Shown here in pieces: positions 25,394-34,509 of a stretch of DNA of 64,000 bases. Within the stretch, counting starts at the first letter, position 1, and each line of letters starts with the position of its first letter. Both the position numbers and the translations under genes were made by a program. The stretch is from Shewanella aestuarii (lineage in GTDB: Bacteria > Pseudomonadota > Gammaproteobacteria > Enterobacterales > Shewanellaceae), in contig NZ_CP050315.1 in the NCBI RefSeq assembly GCF_011765625.1, positions 62,001-126,000 on the forward strand. The letters are read 5' to 3'. Below the pieces are notes generated by a model. The model did no database searches and was not told the DNA's origin. It saw only the letters and a list, made by a program, of their open reading frames with translations.

Positions 25394-26755
25394 ATGTTGA
25401 TAGATAACGACATCGCAATTATGTATCAGTTCGAAAGCTCAAACAGTCTCGAAGATGTGTTTGAAGCTAATGGACGTCTGGAAAGGATCTTCGATTTGCG
25501 TCACTACCAATTTAGAAAACATATATTGATGCAGATTTTAGAACAAAAGCGCAAAAGCCTTGACTTAAAATACGGTCATTACTTATTGAAGCATCACTAT
25601 ATCAAACTCTTTGATATAGATTCTCAACGCTCGAAATTTGGACTGCAAATGATACATAGGGCAATGGAGTCGATGCATGCAGAACAAGGTATGACATTCT
25701 GTGATACGGAAATAACTACCTTACCTAATGGCAAAAAGGCAAGAAAAGGAATGTCGGAAAAGGAAAAGAACGCTACCTGCCATTGCAAAACCTGTCTGGA
25801 TACATGGCTGTTACTTCATAACATTAATAGCAAAAGCAGCATCGAACTTAAGGAAATAAACAATCTTAAACAAAACGTGATTAACCTCCGTTTCTCTATA
25901 AATTGCAAAGACAACTTAACAATCAAAGGCGCTATTGATTACCATTCAGATACTGCCTCTTTTTCGGTTGATTCGCTCAATCTCAGATACGATCTATATA
26001 AACGAAGTACCGTATTTTTTAAAAAAATGAATCGCGACCTCGACGCTCCACACGACACGCTATGCAGTGAAAAAAATGAGTTATTTTATTATCCAGACTT
26101 CGATCTATTTAAAGTGATACAAGGTGAATTGCCTTTCAATGCGCATCGTTATCACCAAACGGTGATAAAAGAGATCATCGCGCAATATGAGATACATGCC
26201 TGCCTTAGAATGTTAATCCTAAATCCTTTTCATCCCGATACGGCGCGAATAACGGATTACATCAATAACATTAAAATTGGCACCACTTACATTCAAAAAA
26301 CGAATCCTTTTGCACTGCATTTTTTTGATGATAAACAGATGCATGCGCTTTCAAATCAAGAGTTCGTTGGCAATGTTATGCATATCTTCAAAGAAAATTT
26401 TAAAATTATTAGTTGTTACGAAGGACCGCCGCGTTGGTTGGCGCTGATGTTGTCGATTGCACTTAGAATTCGAGCCTATTATCAGCAAACTCATAATGCT
26501 ATCGCGACAACGAAATATTCAAACATTGACTATTACGCACAAGTACAGATCTTTAGAAATCACCTCAAGAGTAATGGGATTGAGGAAACTCAGTTTGTGG
26601 GAGAGTTGACTGATTTTATTCAATTAAATGAGGACAGTATTAATGACTACCTGCAATTGCTGAGCGAGTATGACCCGTTCATACCCAATCAACCCGATCC
26701 TTACGGGCAATACACCAACGAAGAAATCCACCAGCTGTTTGGCCAATACGATTAA
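25394..26755 (+). CDS. Paralog of the NSL-tail family lacking the tail
   Basis: 453 residues, the longest paralog. It shares with the 23516 protein a central section and the element RMLILNPFHPD. It has a Cys cluster CHCKTC (about 128-133) plus an upstream Cys that could bind a metal. The C-terminus is different (YTNEEIHQLFGQYD), with no N-S-L end. It therefore offers a natural contrast for testing what the tail does. It overlaps neither neighbour. Confidence 0.65.
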   Translation: MLIDNDIAIMYQFESSNSLEDVFEANGRLERIFDLRHYQFRKHILMQILEQKRKSLDLKYGHYLLKHHYIKLFDIDSQRSKFGLQMIHRAMESMHAEQGMTFCDTEITTLPNGKKARKGMSEKEKNATCHCKTCLDTWLLLHNINSKSSIELKEINNLKQNVINLRFSINCKDNLTIKGAIDYHSDTASFSVDSLNLRYDLYKRSTVFFKKMNRDLDAPHDTLCSEKNELFYYPDFDLFKVIQGELPFNAHRYHQTVIKEIIAQYEIHACLRMLILNPFHPDTARITDYINNIKIGTTYIQKTNPFALHFFDDKQMHALSNQEFVGNVMHIFKENFKIISCYEGPPRWLALMLSIALRIRAYYQQTHNAIATTKYSNIDYYAQVQIFRNHLKSNGIEETQFVGELTDFIQLNEDSINDYLQLLSEYDPFIPNQPDPYGQYTNEEIHQLFGQYD

Positions 26756-26771
26756 GAGGGATGGATAAGCC

Positions 26772-28031
26772 ATGGTTAAAGTAACTTTAAATGAGCTATT
26801 GGACAAAACCTTAGCCGATTTCAATACACTAAAAGCGCAATACCGAGCCTTGTGCGAAGAAATATCCCCCGCCATTAAGCATGGAGCACAACAGGCATTC
26901 AACCGTTACCCAGATGCTATCAGTGAATATTTTGAGCAAAAAGCGTTATCGGTCGATCACCCCATACGCGATGTTGTGACTATAGATAACGATCACTTAT
27001 CAGACATGCCCAAGGCGCTAAAAAAGACTCTCAAAGAGTTTACTGATTTTTCTGAATACCAATTATTTCATGAATGGTGTGTCTTAAGGCAAGCAGCAAC
27101 TTGCGACATAGCCTATGAAGCCTGTCTCAGCAATACCTCTTTTCATTTCCAAGACACTTATGTCATTGGCTTTAAAAACCCGGAAGAAGTGGGACTGATT
27201 TTCGAAGTGAATTTTCACGAAAACGAGGGTAACACCAACCAAGTCATCATCAAAAATGAACGCGGTGCGTTTGTACCTATTGAAGTAGAAATACCGCTCG
27301 CAACGAAAGGCATCATGCAGCCAATATTTTACAAGCTGATTGATGAGCTATATCGAAAACCGCAATTTTTCGAAAACCATTTTAAAAGAGAAAGTGATAC
27401 CGCTTCTGCAGTGTATGACAGAACAGTCGATTTGGACCACAGGCAAAAGTTATCGTTAGCAAAAATATTATTACTTAAGCATATTAACGATACTTTTTTA
27501 ACCGGTGACACAATTGACGAAAACTCACACGAGGCCATTTCTGAGTTTTATAACGATATACACTCAATGCGCGTTGAACGTTTGGCCAGTGAGCTGACTC
27601 GGTTTGGCAGTAACCAGCATGTCGATAAGGATGACATTCTCTCTCGTATACACGCACTGAATACGTTTATGGATAAAGTCTGCGATGACAATATGTATCA
27701 TCATAACTCGTTTAATTTCATTGATATTCATTTAGATAAATTAACTGGATCTGAGTATTTTCAATTTCTAGATGAGTTAGAAGCCACTTTCAACCACTGC
27801 GTCAAAAATCACGGGACATATGGCACACTACTGAATCAGACCGCAGATGAACGGCTTGAAAGAAGGATGGCATTGGAAATATCCAATAATATCGAGCAAG
27901 CCATAAACTTATCAACTGACATAGAGAAAGCACTAGCCGAAATGAACAGTGCGTCCAGCATGACGCACTCAAATGATAAAGCTCACGAGCGCGATGATGA
28001 GCAATCTCTATCGTTGCACAATTCGTTGTAA
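26772..28031 (+). CDS. NSL-tail family protein (HNSL tail), tandem copy A
   Basis: 419 residues, intact. The start MVKVTLNELLDKTLADFNTL overlaps a dispersed palindrome that encodes VKVTL. The C-terminal module RMALEISNNIEQAINLSTDI precedes an acidic Ser/Asp linker and LSLHNSL. Copy B follows 66 bases later and is nearly identical for the first 60 residues, so this is a recent tandem duplication. Confidence 0.75.
   Translation: MVKVTLNELLDKTLADFNTLKAQYRALCEEISPAIKHGAQQAFNRYPDAISEYFEQKALSVDHPIRDVVTIDNDHLSDMPKALKKTLKEFTDFSEYQLFHEWCVLRQAATCDIAYEACLSNTSFHFQDTYVIGFKNPEEVGLIFEVNFHENEGNTNQVIIKNERGAFVPIEVEIPLATKGIMQPIFYKLIDELYRKPQFFENHFKRESDTASAVYDRTVDLDHRQKLSLAKILLLKHINDTFLTGDTIDENSHEAISEFYNDIHSMRVERLASELTRFGSNQHVDKDDILSRIHALNTFMDKVCDDNMYHHNSFNFIDIHLDKLTGSEYFQFLDELEATFNHCVKNHGTYGTLLNQTADERLERRMALEISNNIEQAINLSTDIEKALAEMNSASSMTHSNDKAHERDDEQSLSLHNSL
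26776..26790. repeat. Dispersed palindrome TTAAAGTAACTTTAA, copy 3
   Basis: Perfect copy covering codons 2-6 of the 26772 gene. Confidence 0.8.
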
Positions 28032-28097
28032 GTTCAGCATAAGAGGTACCAGGCATGACGTTTATTAATGACTCATTGGTAAGATTTAGGAGATGAC

Positions 28098-29323
28098 ATG
28101 GTTAAAGTAACTTTAAGTGAGCTATTGGACAAAACCTTAGCCGATTTCAATACACTAAAAGCGCAATACCGAGCCTTGTGCGAAGAAATATCCCCCGCCA
28201 TTAAGCAGGGAGCACAACAGGCATTTAACCGTTACCCAGATGCTATCAGTGAATATTTTGAGCAAAAAGCGTTATCGGTCAATCCCATGAACTACGCTTC
28301 AGTTTACGCTTCAGTTTTTGATGAAAATAACGATCAATTTTCAGACATGCCCAAGGCGGTAAAAGATACTCTCAAAGAGTTTACTGATTTTTCTGAATTA
28401 GAATCCTTTCGTGGATGGTGGATCTTAAGGCAAGCAGCAACTGGCGACATAAACTATGAAGCCAGTCTCTGCAGACAGTCATTTCATTTCCAAGACACTT
28501 ATTACGTTAACTTTAAAAACCCAGAAGAAGGGGCGCTGATCTTCGAAGTGAATTTTCACGAAAATGAGGGTAACACCAACCAAGTCATGATCAAAAATAA
28601 TCCCGGTGCGTTTGTACCAATTGAAGTGGAAATTCCGCTCGCAGCGAAAGGCATCATGCAGCCAATATTTTACCTGCTGATTGAAGAGCTATATCAAAAA
28701 CCGCAATTTTTCGAAAACCATTTTAAAAGACAAAGTGATACCGCAGCTGCTGTGTATGACAAAACTGTCGATTTGGACCACAGGCAAAACTTAACGTTAG
28801 CAACAATATTATTGCTTAAGAATATTAACGATACTTTTTTAAACGGTGACACAATTGACGAAAACTCACACGAGGCCATTTCTAAGTTTTATAACGATAT
28901 AGATATACACTCAATTAACGTTGAAAGTGTGGCCAGTGATCTGACACGGATTGGCAGTAACCAGCATGTCGATAAGAATAACATTCTTCCTCGAATTCTC
29001 GCACTGAATACGTTTATGGATAAAGTCTGCTATGACGATGTGTATCATCTTAACTCGTTAAGTTTCATTGATTTTCATTTGGATAAATTAACTGGATCTG
29101 AGTATTTTCAATTTCTAGATGAGTTAGAAACCACTTTCAAGCACTGCATGAAAGAAGGATGGCATTGGAAATATCCAATAATATCGAGCAAGCCATAAAT
29201 TTATCAACTGACATTGAGAAAGCACTAGCCGAAATGAACAGTGCGCCCAGCATGACACACTCAAATGATAAACCACACGAGCGCGAAGATGAGCAATATC
29301 TATCGTTGCACAATTCATTGTAA
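28098..29323 (+). pseudogene. NSL-tail family tandem copy B, broken by a 55-bp net deletion
   Basis: It aligns with copy A along its whole length. After the codons for FKHC (near 29145) copy A has 57 bases where copy B has two, a net loss of 55 bases that shifts the frame and ends it at 29198. The downstream remnant, still encoding ISNNIEQAINLSTDIEKAL in the other frame and ending LSLHNSL at 29323, is conserved. So the loss is recent, or the 366-residue truncated product without the tail is still useful. Confidence 0.75.
28102..28116. repeat. Dispersed palindrome TTAAAGTAACTTTAA, copy 4
   Basis: Perfect copy covering codons 2-6 of tandem copy B. Its presence follows from the duplication, so it is not an independent event. 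Confidence 0.8.
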
Positions 29324-29346
29324 GTTCAGCATAAGAGGTACCAAGC

Positions 29347-30573
29347 ATGCCAGCTATCAATCTAGATGAGTTAACGAAAAAAGCGGTGGCAGCATCTAAC
29401 GAGATGCGCGATGGCGCAAAGCGATTTGGTGATCAATTGCAGGGCGTTATGGCAAAGATTGCGATGCGTGCTAGACAAGAATACCCGCAATGCATCAATG
29501 ATTATTTCGATTGGGTGATCGGGGAGGTTGGTACGGTTGATAGGGCCATTTTCTGTGCTGCCCATTATTTTAATAAAATGCCTGATGAGGTAATCGATGC
29601 GATACAGCAGATGGGAATTGAGCCTAATCAATTGAATAAAGAAGTATTCCTAGCGAAGTGGGCATACCGTACCACTGTCCTTGAAAAAGCAACGTCTATT
29701 AATATGAATAGCCATCGTACTTTGATATATGCCAATAACGATAACGATAACAGTGGCCGGATCAGAATACATCTTCAACTCGGTAAAAAAGAACGGTTTG
29801 AAGTGGAAGTGCTATTAGATGGACAGGGCAACGGCAGCTATATCAGTATAAAAAGTGATGCTCAATCATCACCGCTTTTGCTTTTAAATAAGAAGAAATT
29901 GCAAACTCAAGTCATGTTGGAAAAGAGTGATTTGCACTGTGCAGTACCGCTTGAGTCTTTATTATATCTGTCAAATGATGAATCAATCAGCACTTTCACA
30001 GAGCTGGGTGAACTGAGTTTTTATAAGAATAATTCTCTGCAATTGACGTTTTTTGTGAATTTATTAGAAGCATACAAAAACGATGGTACGTTAGATGACG
30101 AAGCGCAAACAAAGGTATGTCGGTTAGCAAGACAATTATCACAAGTGCAAGTGGAAGCAATAACACAACTCATTAATGTATCCACCGAATTACGAGATAA
30201 TGCTGCACTTTTTAAGGCCGTAAATACATTTTTCAGCTATAAACACCCGAAGGATTCACACAATCCCTTGGTAAAGAGTATCGATTGCGTGCTCTTAGAT
30301 AGAGCTGCGAGCAAACAAGCTGAAAGCGAAGTTGAGTTTTTAACGTTTCTTAGCGCGGTGAATAGTCAATTGAATGTGCCAATAGAGGAAGGCTTATTCA
30401 CTGTCACGCAAAGGGTAATCAAGCACAATAAATCCGAAATGGACGAGTTACAACAATCATTACAGCTAAGCGATAACATAGCGCAAGCGTTAGAAAAGCT
30501 ATCTATTCCGGTTGATGACATTGAGTTGAACAAAAATAATGACCAGGCAACGACAATAATCAACGCTATCTAG
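29347..30573 (+). CDS. NSL-tail family protein (INAI tail)
   Basis: 408 residues, last gene of the first plus-strand array. Helical N-terminus (INLDELTKKAVAASNEMRDG), central beta-rich region, C-terminal module LQLSDNIAQALEKL, a linker with NKNN and the tail TIINAI. It has Ile in place of the usual terminal Leu. Confidence 0.7.
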   Translation: MPAINLDELTKKAVAASNEMRDGAKRFGDQLQGVMAKIAMRARQEYPQCINDYFDWVIGEVGTVDRAIFCAAHYFNKMPDEVIDAIQQMGIEPNQLNKEVFLAKWAYRTTVLEKATSINMNSHRTLIYANNDNDNSGRIRIHLQLGKKERFEVEVLLDGQGNGSYISIKSDAQSSPLLLLNKKKLQTQVMLEKSDLHCAVPLESLLYLSNDESISTFTELGELSFYKNNSLQLTFFVNLLEAYKNDGTLDDEAQTKVCRLARQLSQVQVEAITQLINVSTELRDNAALFKAVNTFFSYKHPKDSHNPLVKSIDCVLLDRAASKQAESEVEFLTFLSAVNSQLNVPIEEGLFTVTQRVIKHNKSEMDELQQSLQLSDNIAQALEKLSIPVDDIELNKNNDQATTIINAI

Positions 30574-30594
30574 TCATTAAACACGAAATATCAA

Positions 30595-30622
30595 TATACT
30601 TTTCATGTACCTGTTTTGTTGT
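30595..30622 (+). promoter_or_regulatory. -10 box and operator variant upstream of 30737
   Basis: TATACT then TTTCATGTACCTGTTTTG. The left half fits the common operator well; the right arm is degenerate. It lies about 115 bases before the start codon. Confidence 0.5.
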
Positions 30623-30736
30623 AAGTGGTGTGTGAATTTGCTAATCTACAATAACGAGACTGCGAGTTAACGGTCTAAGTATATCAACAACCCACAGATG
30701 ACGGGCTTATCAATTCTGGTGAAAGGTAAATGACTG

Positions 30737-31954
30737 ATGCGTAAAAAACATGATTATTACCCACAGATAGCAACTGCGACCATTGATGTCATACGTAAAG
30801 AGCGCATCATCTATCAAGATTGGATAGTCGCCCTCACTCAAATAGTCGATACATACAGAAAAAACAAACTCAAAGAGTACCCAGAATTCATAAAAAACGC
30901 CTTTCATCAATACACGCAGGAGTCGATTGCAAATAACCCTTCTACGGTCATAGATAGATTCTCTTCAACCGATCAGATTGAAAAAGACGCGCTAGTGAAA
31001 CTATTTCAAGACCAAGCTGTGATAGATAGTTATGAAAAATGGGGTGGATTGGATCTGATAAAAAAACATTATTGCGATTGGTATGCGTGTGAACACAGCT
31101 TGCATAACGTGGCTTTAACGCATCTAAGGACAACTGAAAACAATTTTAATGGTAATGTACATATCACAGCTAGAAACGATAGCTTAGATAAATATAATAT
31201 TAGTATCATGCTCGAAATCGACGAGGAAGGCGAAGTCGATGGCCCCATCACGATAGAGACAAATCCCAATTGTCGGTTTCATACCAGCCAATCAGCCATG
31301 ATACCTTGCGCGATAGCTGTCATGGAACACGAACAAGTCCCAAGTGAACTGACACAGGACCAAATCAAATCAGTGCTGCTCAATAAAGATGATCCCGAAG
31401 GTCACAGCGCGACGAAAGTCTTGTTTGTAAAGACGCTATTTAACCAAGTGCTGCAAGGCGCTAACGTTGATTTAAACCAGTTTTCAGAACTTCTCTCGTC
31501 ATTACGTGCAAGGTTCATATGGGACGCAGCGGAGGTATATTGTAAAACACTCCAAGAAGGTCCAGATGACGCAAAACAATGGACGGATTGGCTGCGGCAT
31601 TTACACAGATTGATTGTCCTAGCTGACAAAGACAAAAACTATACGGGAATTGTCGATGAGATCCTTGGTTATACGATTGCTAGTTGTACTGATAAGACTC
31701 AGAAAGTGGAGCTATTGATTGCACTGAATGACATCAAAGATGATGGCAGTCGATTTGGCGATTATCTGAATAATTATTCGAGTAAATTGTGTATGCTGAC
31801 GCAAAACTATCAACCCGCGATAGATGAGTACAACGAAAAGCTAGCTTGCGTCGCATTAAGTGACTCCATTGAAAGTATGATCCTTGATGTACACAAAATG
31901 GATACTGATAACATCGATAAAGAACTGACAGTGAGTTACGATAACAGCTTGTAG
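30737..31954 (+). CDS. NSL-tail family protein (DNSL tail)
   Basis: 405 residues, intact. C-terminal module VALSDSIESMILDVHKMD, then an acidic linker and SYDNSL. It shares an operon with the tandem UmuD-like gene, which begins 20 bases after its stop. Confidence 0.72.
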   Translation: MRKKHDYYPQIATATIDVIRKERIIYQDWIVALTQIVDTYRKNKLKEYPEFIKNAFHQYTQESIANNPSTVIDRFSSTDQIEKDALVKLFQDQAVIDSYEKWGGLDLIKKHYCDWYACEHSLHNVALTHLRTTENNFNGNVHITARNDSLDKYNISIMLEIDEEGEVDGPITIETNPNCRFHTSQSAMIPCAIAVMEHEQVPSELTQDQIKSVLLNKDDPEGHSATKVLFVKTLFNQVLQGANVDLNQFSELLSSLRARFIWDAAEVYCKTLQEGPDDAKQWTDWLRHLHRLIVLADKDKNYTGIVDEILGYTIASCTDKTQKVELLIALNDIKDDGSRFGDYLNNYSSKLCMLTQNYQPAIDEYNEKLACVALSDSIESMILDVHKMDTDNIDKELTVSYDNSL

Positions 31955-31973
31955 TCACACCATTAGAGCACTG

Positions 31974-32771
31974 ATGAAACCCAAAATTGAAAATGAACAC
32001 AGCGCCAACCTCATGCGGGTGTCTCTCGGCATTACTGGGTTTGAAAGTCCCGCGAGCGCTTATTCTCAAGCGCCATTAAGTTTGCATAGTTTACTCATCG
32101 CTTCGCCAAGCGCCATGTCTGTCACAGTAGCACAAGAGGACGATTTGGCGGGTAAAGGGATTTTTAAGGGTGATTTGATGGTCGTCAATCAGTCATTAAC
32201 ACCCGCGATGAATGATGCGGTGTTATGTCTTTATAACGGCCAAGTGATTTGCAGGCTTATTGATACGCATAACAACCTATTATTTCAAGTCCTGCCAGAT
32301 GGCCAATATGTTAATGAGCCGATAGTCAGTGAAATGGACGATTTCAAGGTGTTAGGTGTAGTGCCATTCTGTATCAGAGTGCATGCTGATCCCGATAATC
32401 GATTTAAAGATTTCGATGCCGAAAATCGATTCTTTAGCGAATTGCCGTATGATCTTGATGACTTGGTTAACATCAACCCTGTGGCCACGTTCATAGCCAA
32501 GGGAAGCGGTCATTCCATGCAAAATGTTGGCATTTTTGATGGGGATTTAATCTTTGTGGACAGAGCACTTGAGGCGGTAAATGGATCGGTTGTGGTGTGC
32601 AACTGCGACGGTGAGTTTGCTTGCAAAATGATAGATTTACCAAATAATTTGTTACTCTCTGCTGGTGGAAACCACGCCCCGCAATCTATCAATCATTTCA
32701 CAAACTTTAGCATTGAGGGGGTCGTGGCGGTGTCAATTCGACTGTTAACCCCAGTGCCAGAGTTGATGTGA
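31974..32771 (+). CDS. Tandem UmuD-like (peptidase S24) protein, N-terminal copy inactive
   Basis: 265 residues made of two UmuD-like units. In the second (about 140-265) the S24 features are intact: the motif SGHSMQNVGIFDGDLIFVD with the Ser nucleophile near residue 180, and DGEFACKMI with the catalytic Lys near 217. In the first (about 20-130) the same fold is readable (GFESPASAYSQAPLSLHSLL, GIFKGDLMVVN, YNGQVICRLI). However, the Ser position is lost (AQEDDLAGKGI) and the Lys is Arg. UmuD works as a dimer that self-cleaves with RecA-ssDNA and partners UmuC. This protein looks like a covalent dimer with one dead half. There is no UmuC gene nearby. It converges on the integrase, one base apart. 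Confidence 0.8.
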   Translation: MKPKIENEHSANLMRVSLGITGFESPASAYSQAPLSLHSLLIASPSAMSVTVAQEDDLAGKGIFKGDLMVVNQSLTPAMNDAVLCLYNGQVICRLIDTHNNLLFQVLPDGQYVNEPIVSEMDDFKVLGVVPFCIRVHADPDNRFKDFDAENRFFSELPYDLDDLVNINPVATFIAKGSGHSMQNVGIFDGDLIFVDRALEAVNGSVVVCNCDGEFACKMIDLPNNLLLSAGGNHAPQSINHFTNFSIEGVVAVSIRLLTPVPELM

Positions 32772-32772
32772 T

Positions 32773-33870
32773 TTAATCTTTGCGCTTAATATAATTTTGC
32801 AACGTGCGAGGGTCTTGGTGACCAGTTCTACCCATGATGTAGAGGTCTGTTTTATCATTCTCAGCCAATTGAGTAACACAGCCTGAACGCAATGAATGAG
32901 CGCCAATGCGAGAAGCCTGCAATCCTGCGGCAACTGAATACTGCTTGATCATGCGATAGATATCATTACCACTTAAAATCCCATTAACTTTGCCTGCTGC
33001 GATATCCTCTTCGTAAGTGCGAATGGTTTGCTTATCACGAGATATACTTCGAAATAAATGCCCGCCAGTGATCCCAGAATATGCTAGCCAGCGCTGCACA
33101 AAAGGATACGCTGCAAAAGGCTCATCAATAGGTAATTCTTTCCATTCCAGCTTATTTTTCTGGTTCGCTTTGGAGAATTTAATATCAATGCGAAGTGCAT
33201 TACGTCGAAATGATAAATCATTTACTTTAAGCGCACATAATTCAGAACGTCGAAAGCCACCTTGCAATCCAAGGGTGAGGATTGCCTTATCACGGACGGC
33301 TTTTAGCGTGTCATCTGGGCCAATGGCCTCTAACAAGCTCTCGATGTCAGGGTACAAAATAGGATCTTGGCGAGTATCCTGAGTTTGACGATCACGAACA
33401 CGCTTTAAGCCATCAAACGTATCGATGCAGATTTGATGATCGGTGGGCGAGGGAAGGCCGCTCTTGATATGAAAGTAGCGAATTGCTGCGATACGGGTTG
33501 CAATCGTATTAACCGAGAGCGCTTTACCATATTGGCTAACGCAATGGTTGGCCTGATAAGAAATAAATATCGCCACGGTTCGTGGATCTGCGGGGATAGC
33601 TTGAACACCATTAGCAGCACAAAACTCATAAAACGGCTTGATATTGTCTTCATAAGTCTCAATCGTTTTACTGGCACGAGTGTTATTTAATAATGCTTCA
33701 ACTGAATCTGCGAACTGGTTAAATGAAGGCGGCATCTCATCCTCGAAAAAATAATCCGCTTCATTCTTTAAAGTAACTTTACCTTTATATTTGGCAATCG
33801 TGTTCATCAGTGTACCAAACTCATTAAATATCAACGGCTTAATGTTAGCAGTCACTCGGTTTAATTGCAA
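32773..33870 (-). CDS. Tyrosine recombinase (phage-type integrase)
   Basis: 365 residues. It has a SAM-like N-terminal core-binding domain (TRASKTIETYEDNIKPFYEF) and a C-terminal catalytic domain with the usual residues: Arg in GGFRRSELCALKV (about 204), HSLRSG (about 325), the second His in GRTGHQDP and the Tyr nucleophile in LQNYIKRKD near the end. It probably integrates the element, resolves multimers or moves a cassette. No attachment site is obvious at either end of the gene. The first codons contain dispersed palindrome copy 5. Confidence 0.87.
   Translation of the reverse strand: MQLNRVTANIKPLIFNEFGTLMNTIAKYKGKVTLKNEADYFFEDEMPPSFNQFADSVEALLNNTRASKTIETYEDNIKPFYEFCAANGVQAIPADPRTVAIFISYQANHCVSQYGKALSVNTIATRIAAIRYFHIKSGLPSPTDHQICIDTFDGLKRVRDRQTQDTRQDPILYPDIESLLEAIGPDDTLKAVRDKAILTLGLQGGFRRSELCALKVNDLSFRRNALRIDIKFSKANQKNKLEWKELPIDEPFAAYPFVQRWLAYSGITGGHLFRSISRDKQTIRTYEEDIAAGKVNGILSGNDIYRMIKQYSVAAGLQASRIGAHSLRSGCVTQLAENDKTDLYIMGRTGHQDPRTLQNYIKRKD
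33768..33782. repeat. Dispersed palindrome, copy 5 (TTAAAGTAACTTTAC)
   Basis: 14 of 15 bases match. It lies inside the integrase coding region, where the minus strand reads KGKVTLKN. Confidence 0.75.
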
Positions 33871-33924
33871 GAATAATCCGATATTTCTATTAACATTTGC
33901 AAAATTCGATTAACCTTTGTAGTA

Positions 33925-33950
33925 TTTGATAAGTACATTAGTAAAGTAGC
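33925..33950. promoter_or_regulatory. Weak operator-like site between integrase and 34007
   Basis: TTTGATAAGTACATTAGTAAAGTA contains GATAAGT, GTAC and AAAGT elements of the common operator but with two extra bases between them. It could serve either divergent gene. Confidence 0.35.
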
Positions 33951-34006
33951 AGCAGGGATTAAGCTGATGACATAACAATCGATAAAATGTCATGTGGTGG
34001 GTGATT

Positions 34007-34282
34007 ATGACTAAGTTGAGTACCAATGCTGTGGCCGAGTTGATGATGAAAAGTGATGCTTTTTATACCGCATCGTCGCTGGGGTGTCTTTTAAATGTGT
34101 CAGCAAGGACCGCATCGGGTTATCTGTATAACATCCGAAAATCCAAAAAGTATCAGACCATCGATACTGGATTACCAAACCGACAACTGAAGGTCATTGG
34201 TATTGATGGTCATACTGTAGTGATAGCAGAACTTTGGAAAAAAATGCTGTCACAACCATTTAGTAAGGTGAGCAAATTATGA
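34007..34282 (+). CDS. Small putative HTH DNA-binding protein
   Basis: 91 residues from ATG 34007. The run DAFYTASSLGCLLNVSARTA followed by SGYLYNIRKSKKYQTIDTG looks like a helix-turn-helix plus wing. It leads an operon (34007 to 37577) with two NSL-tail paralogs and the tail-bearing ankyrin gene, so it is one candidate for their regulator. The stop overlaps the next start. Confidence 0.5.
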   Translation: MTKLSTNAVAELMMKSDAFYTASSLGCLLNVSARTASGYLYNIRKSKKYQTIDTGLPNRQLKVIGIDGHTVVIAELWKKMLSQPFSKVSKL

Positions 34283-34509
34283 TTATCGACAGTGAATATA
34301 TTAACCCAGCTGTAGCCGCTATCGAATATGCGCTAACTGCGGAAGAGGGGATGACTTTTTTAAGACTCTGGAACGAAGGTGAGTTTGATATCATTCGCGA
34401 AGAGTGGCATGACGTTCCTGATGAAGTGTTCATCGGTGCTGATCCATTATTTACACACCAAAAACTCGCTTTGATGGGTGAAAGTAATGGTGCAGGCCAT
34501 GACTATTGA
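34279..34509 (+). CDS. Small acidic protein
   Basis: 76 residues, coupled by ATGA overlap to the HTH gene. Acidic, with the aromatic stretch FLRLWNEGEFDIIREEWHDV. It overlaps the start of the ankyrin gene. Unknown function. Confidence 0.5.
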   Translation: MIIDSEYINPAVAAIEYALTAEEGMTFLRLWNEGEFDIIREEWHDVPDEVFIGADPLFTHQKLALMGESNGAGHDY

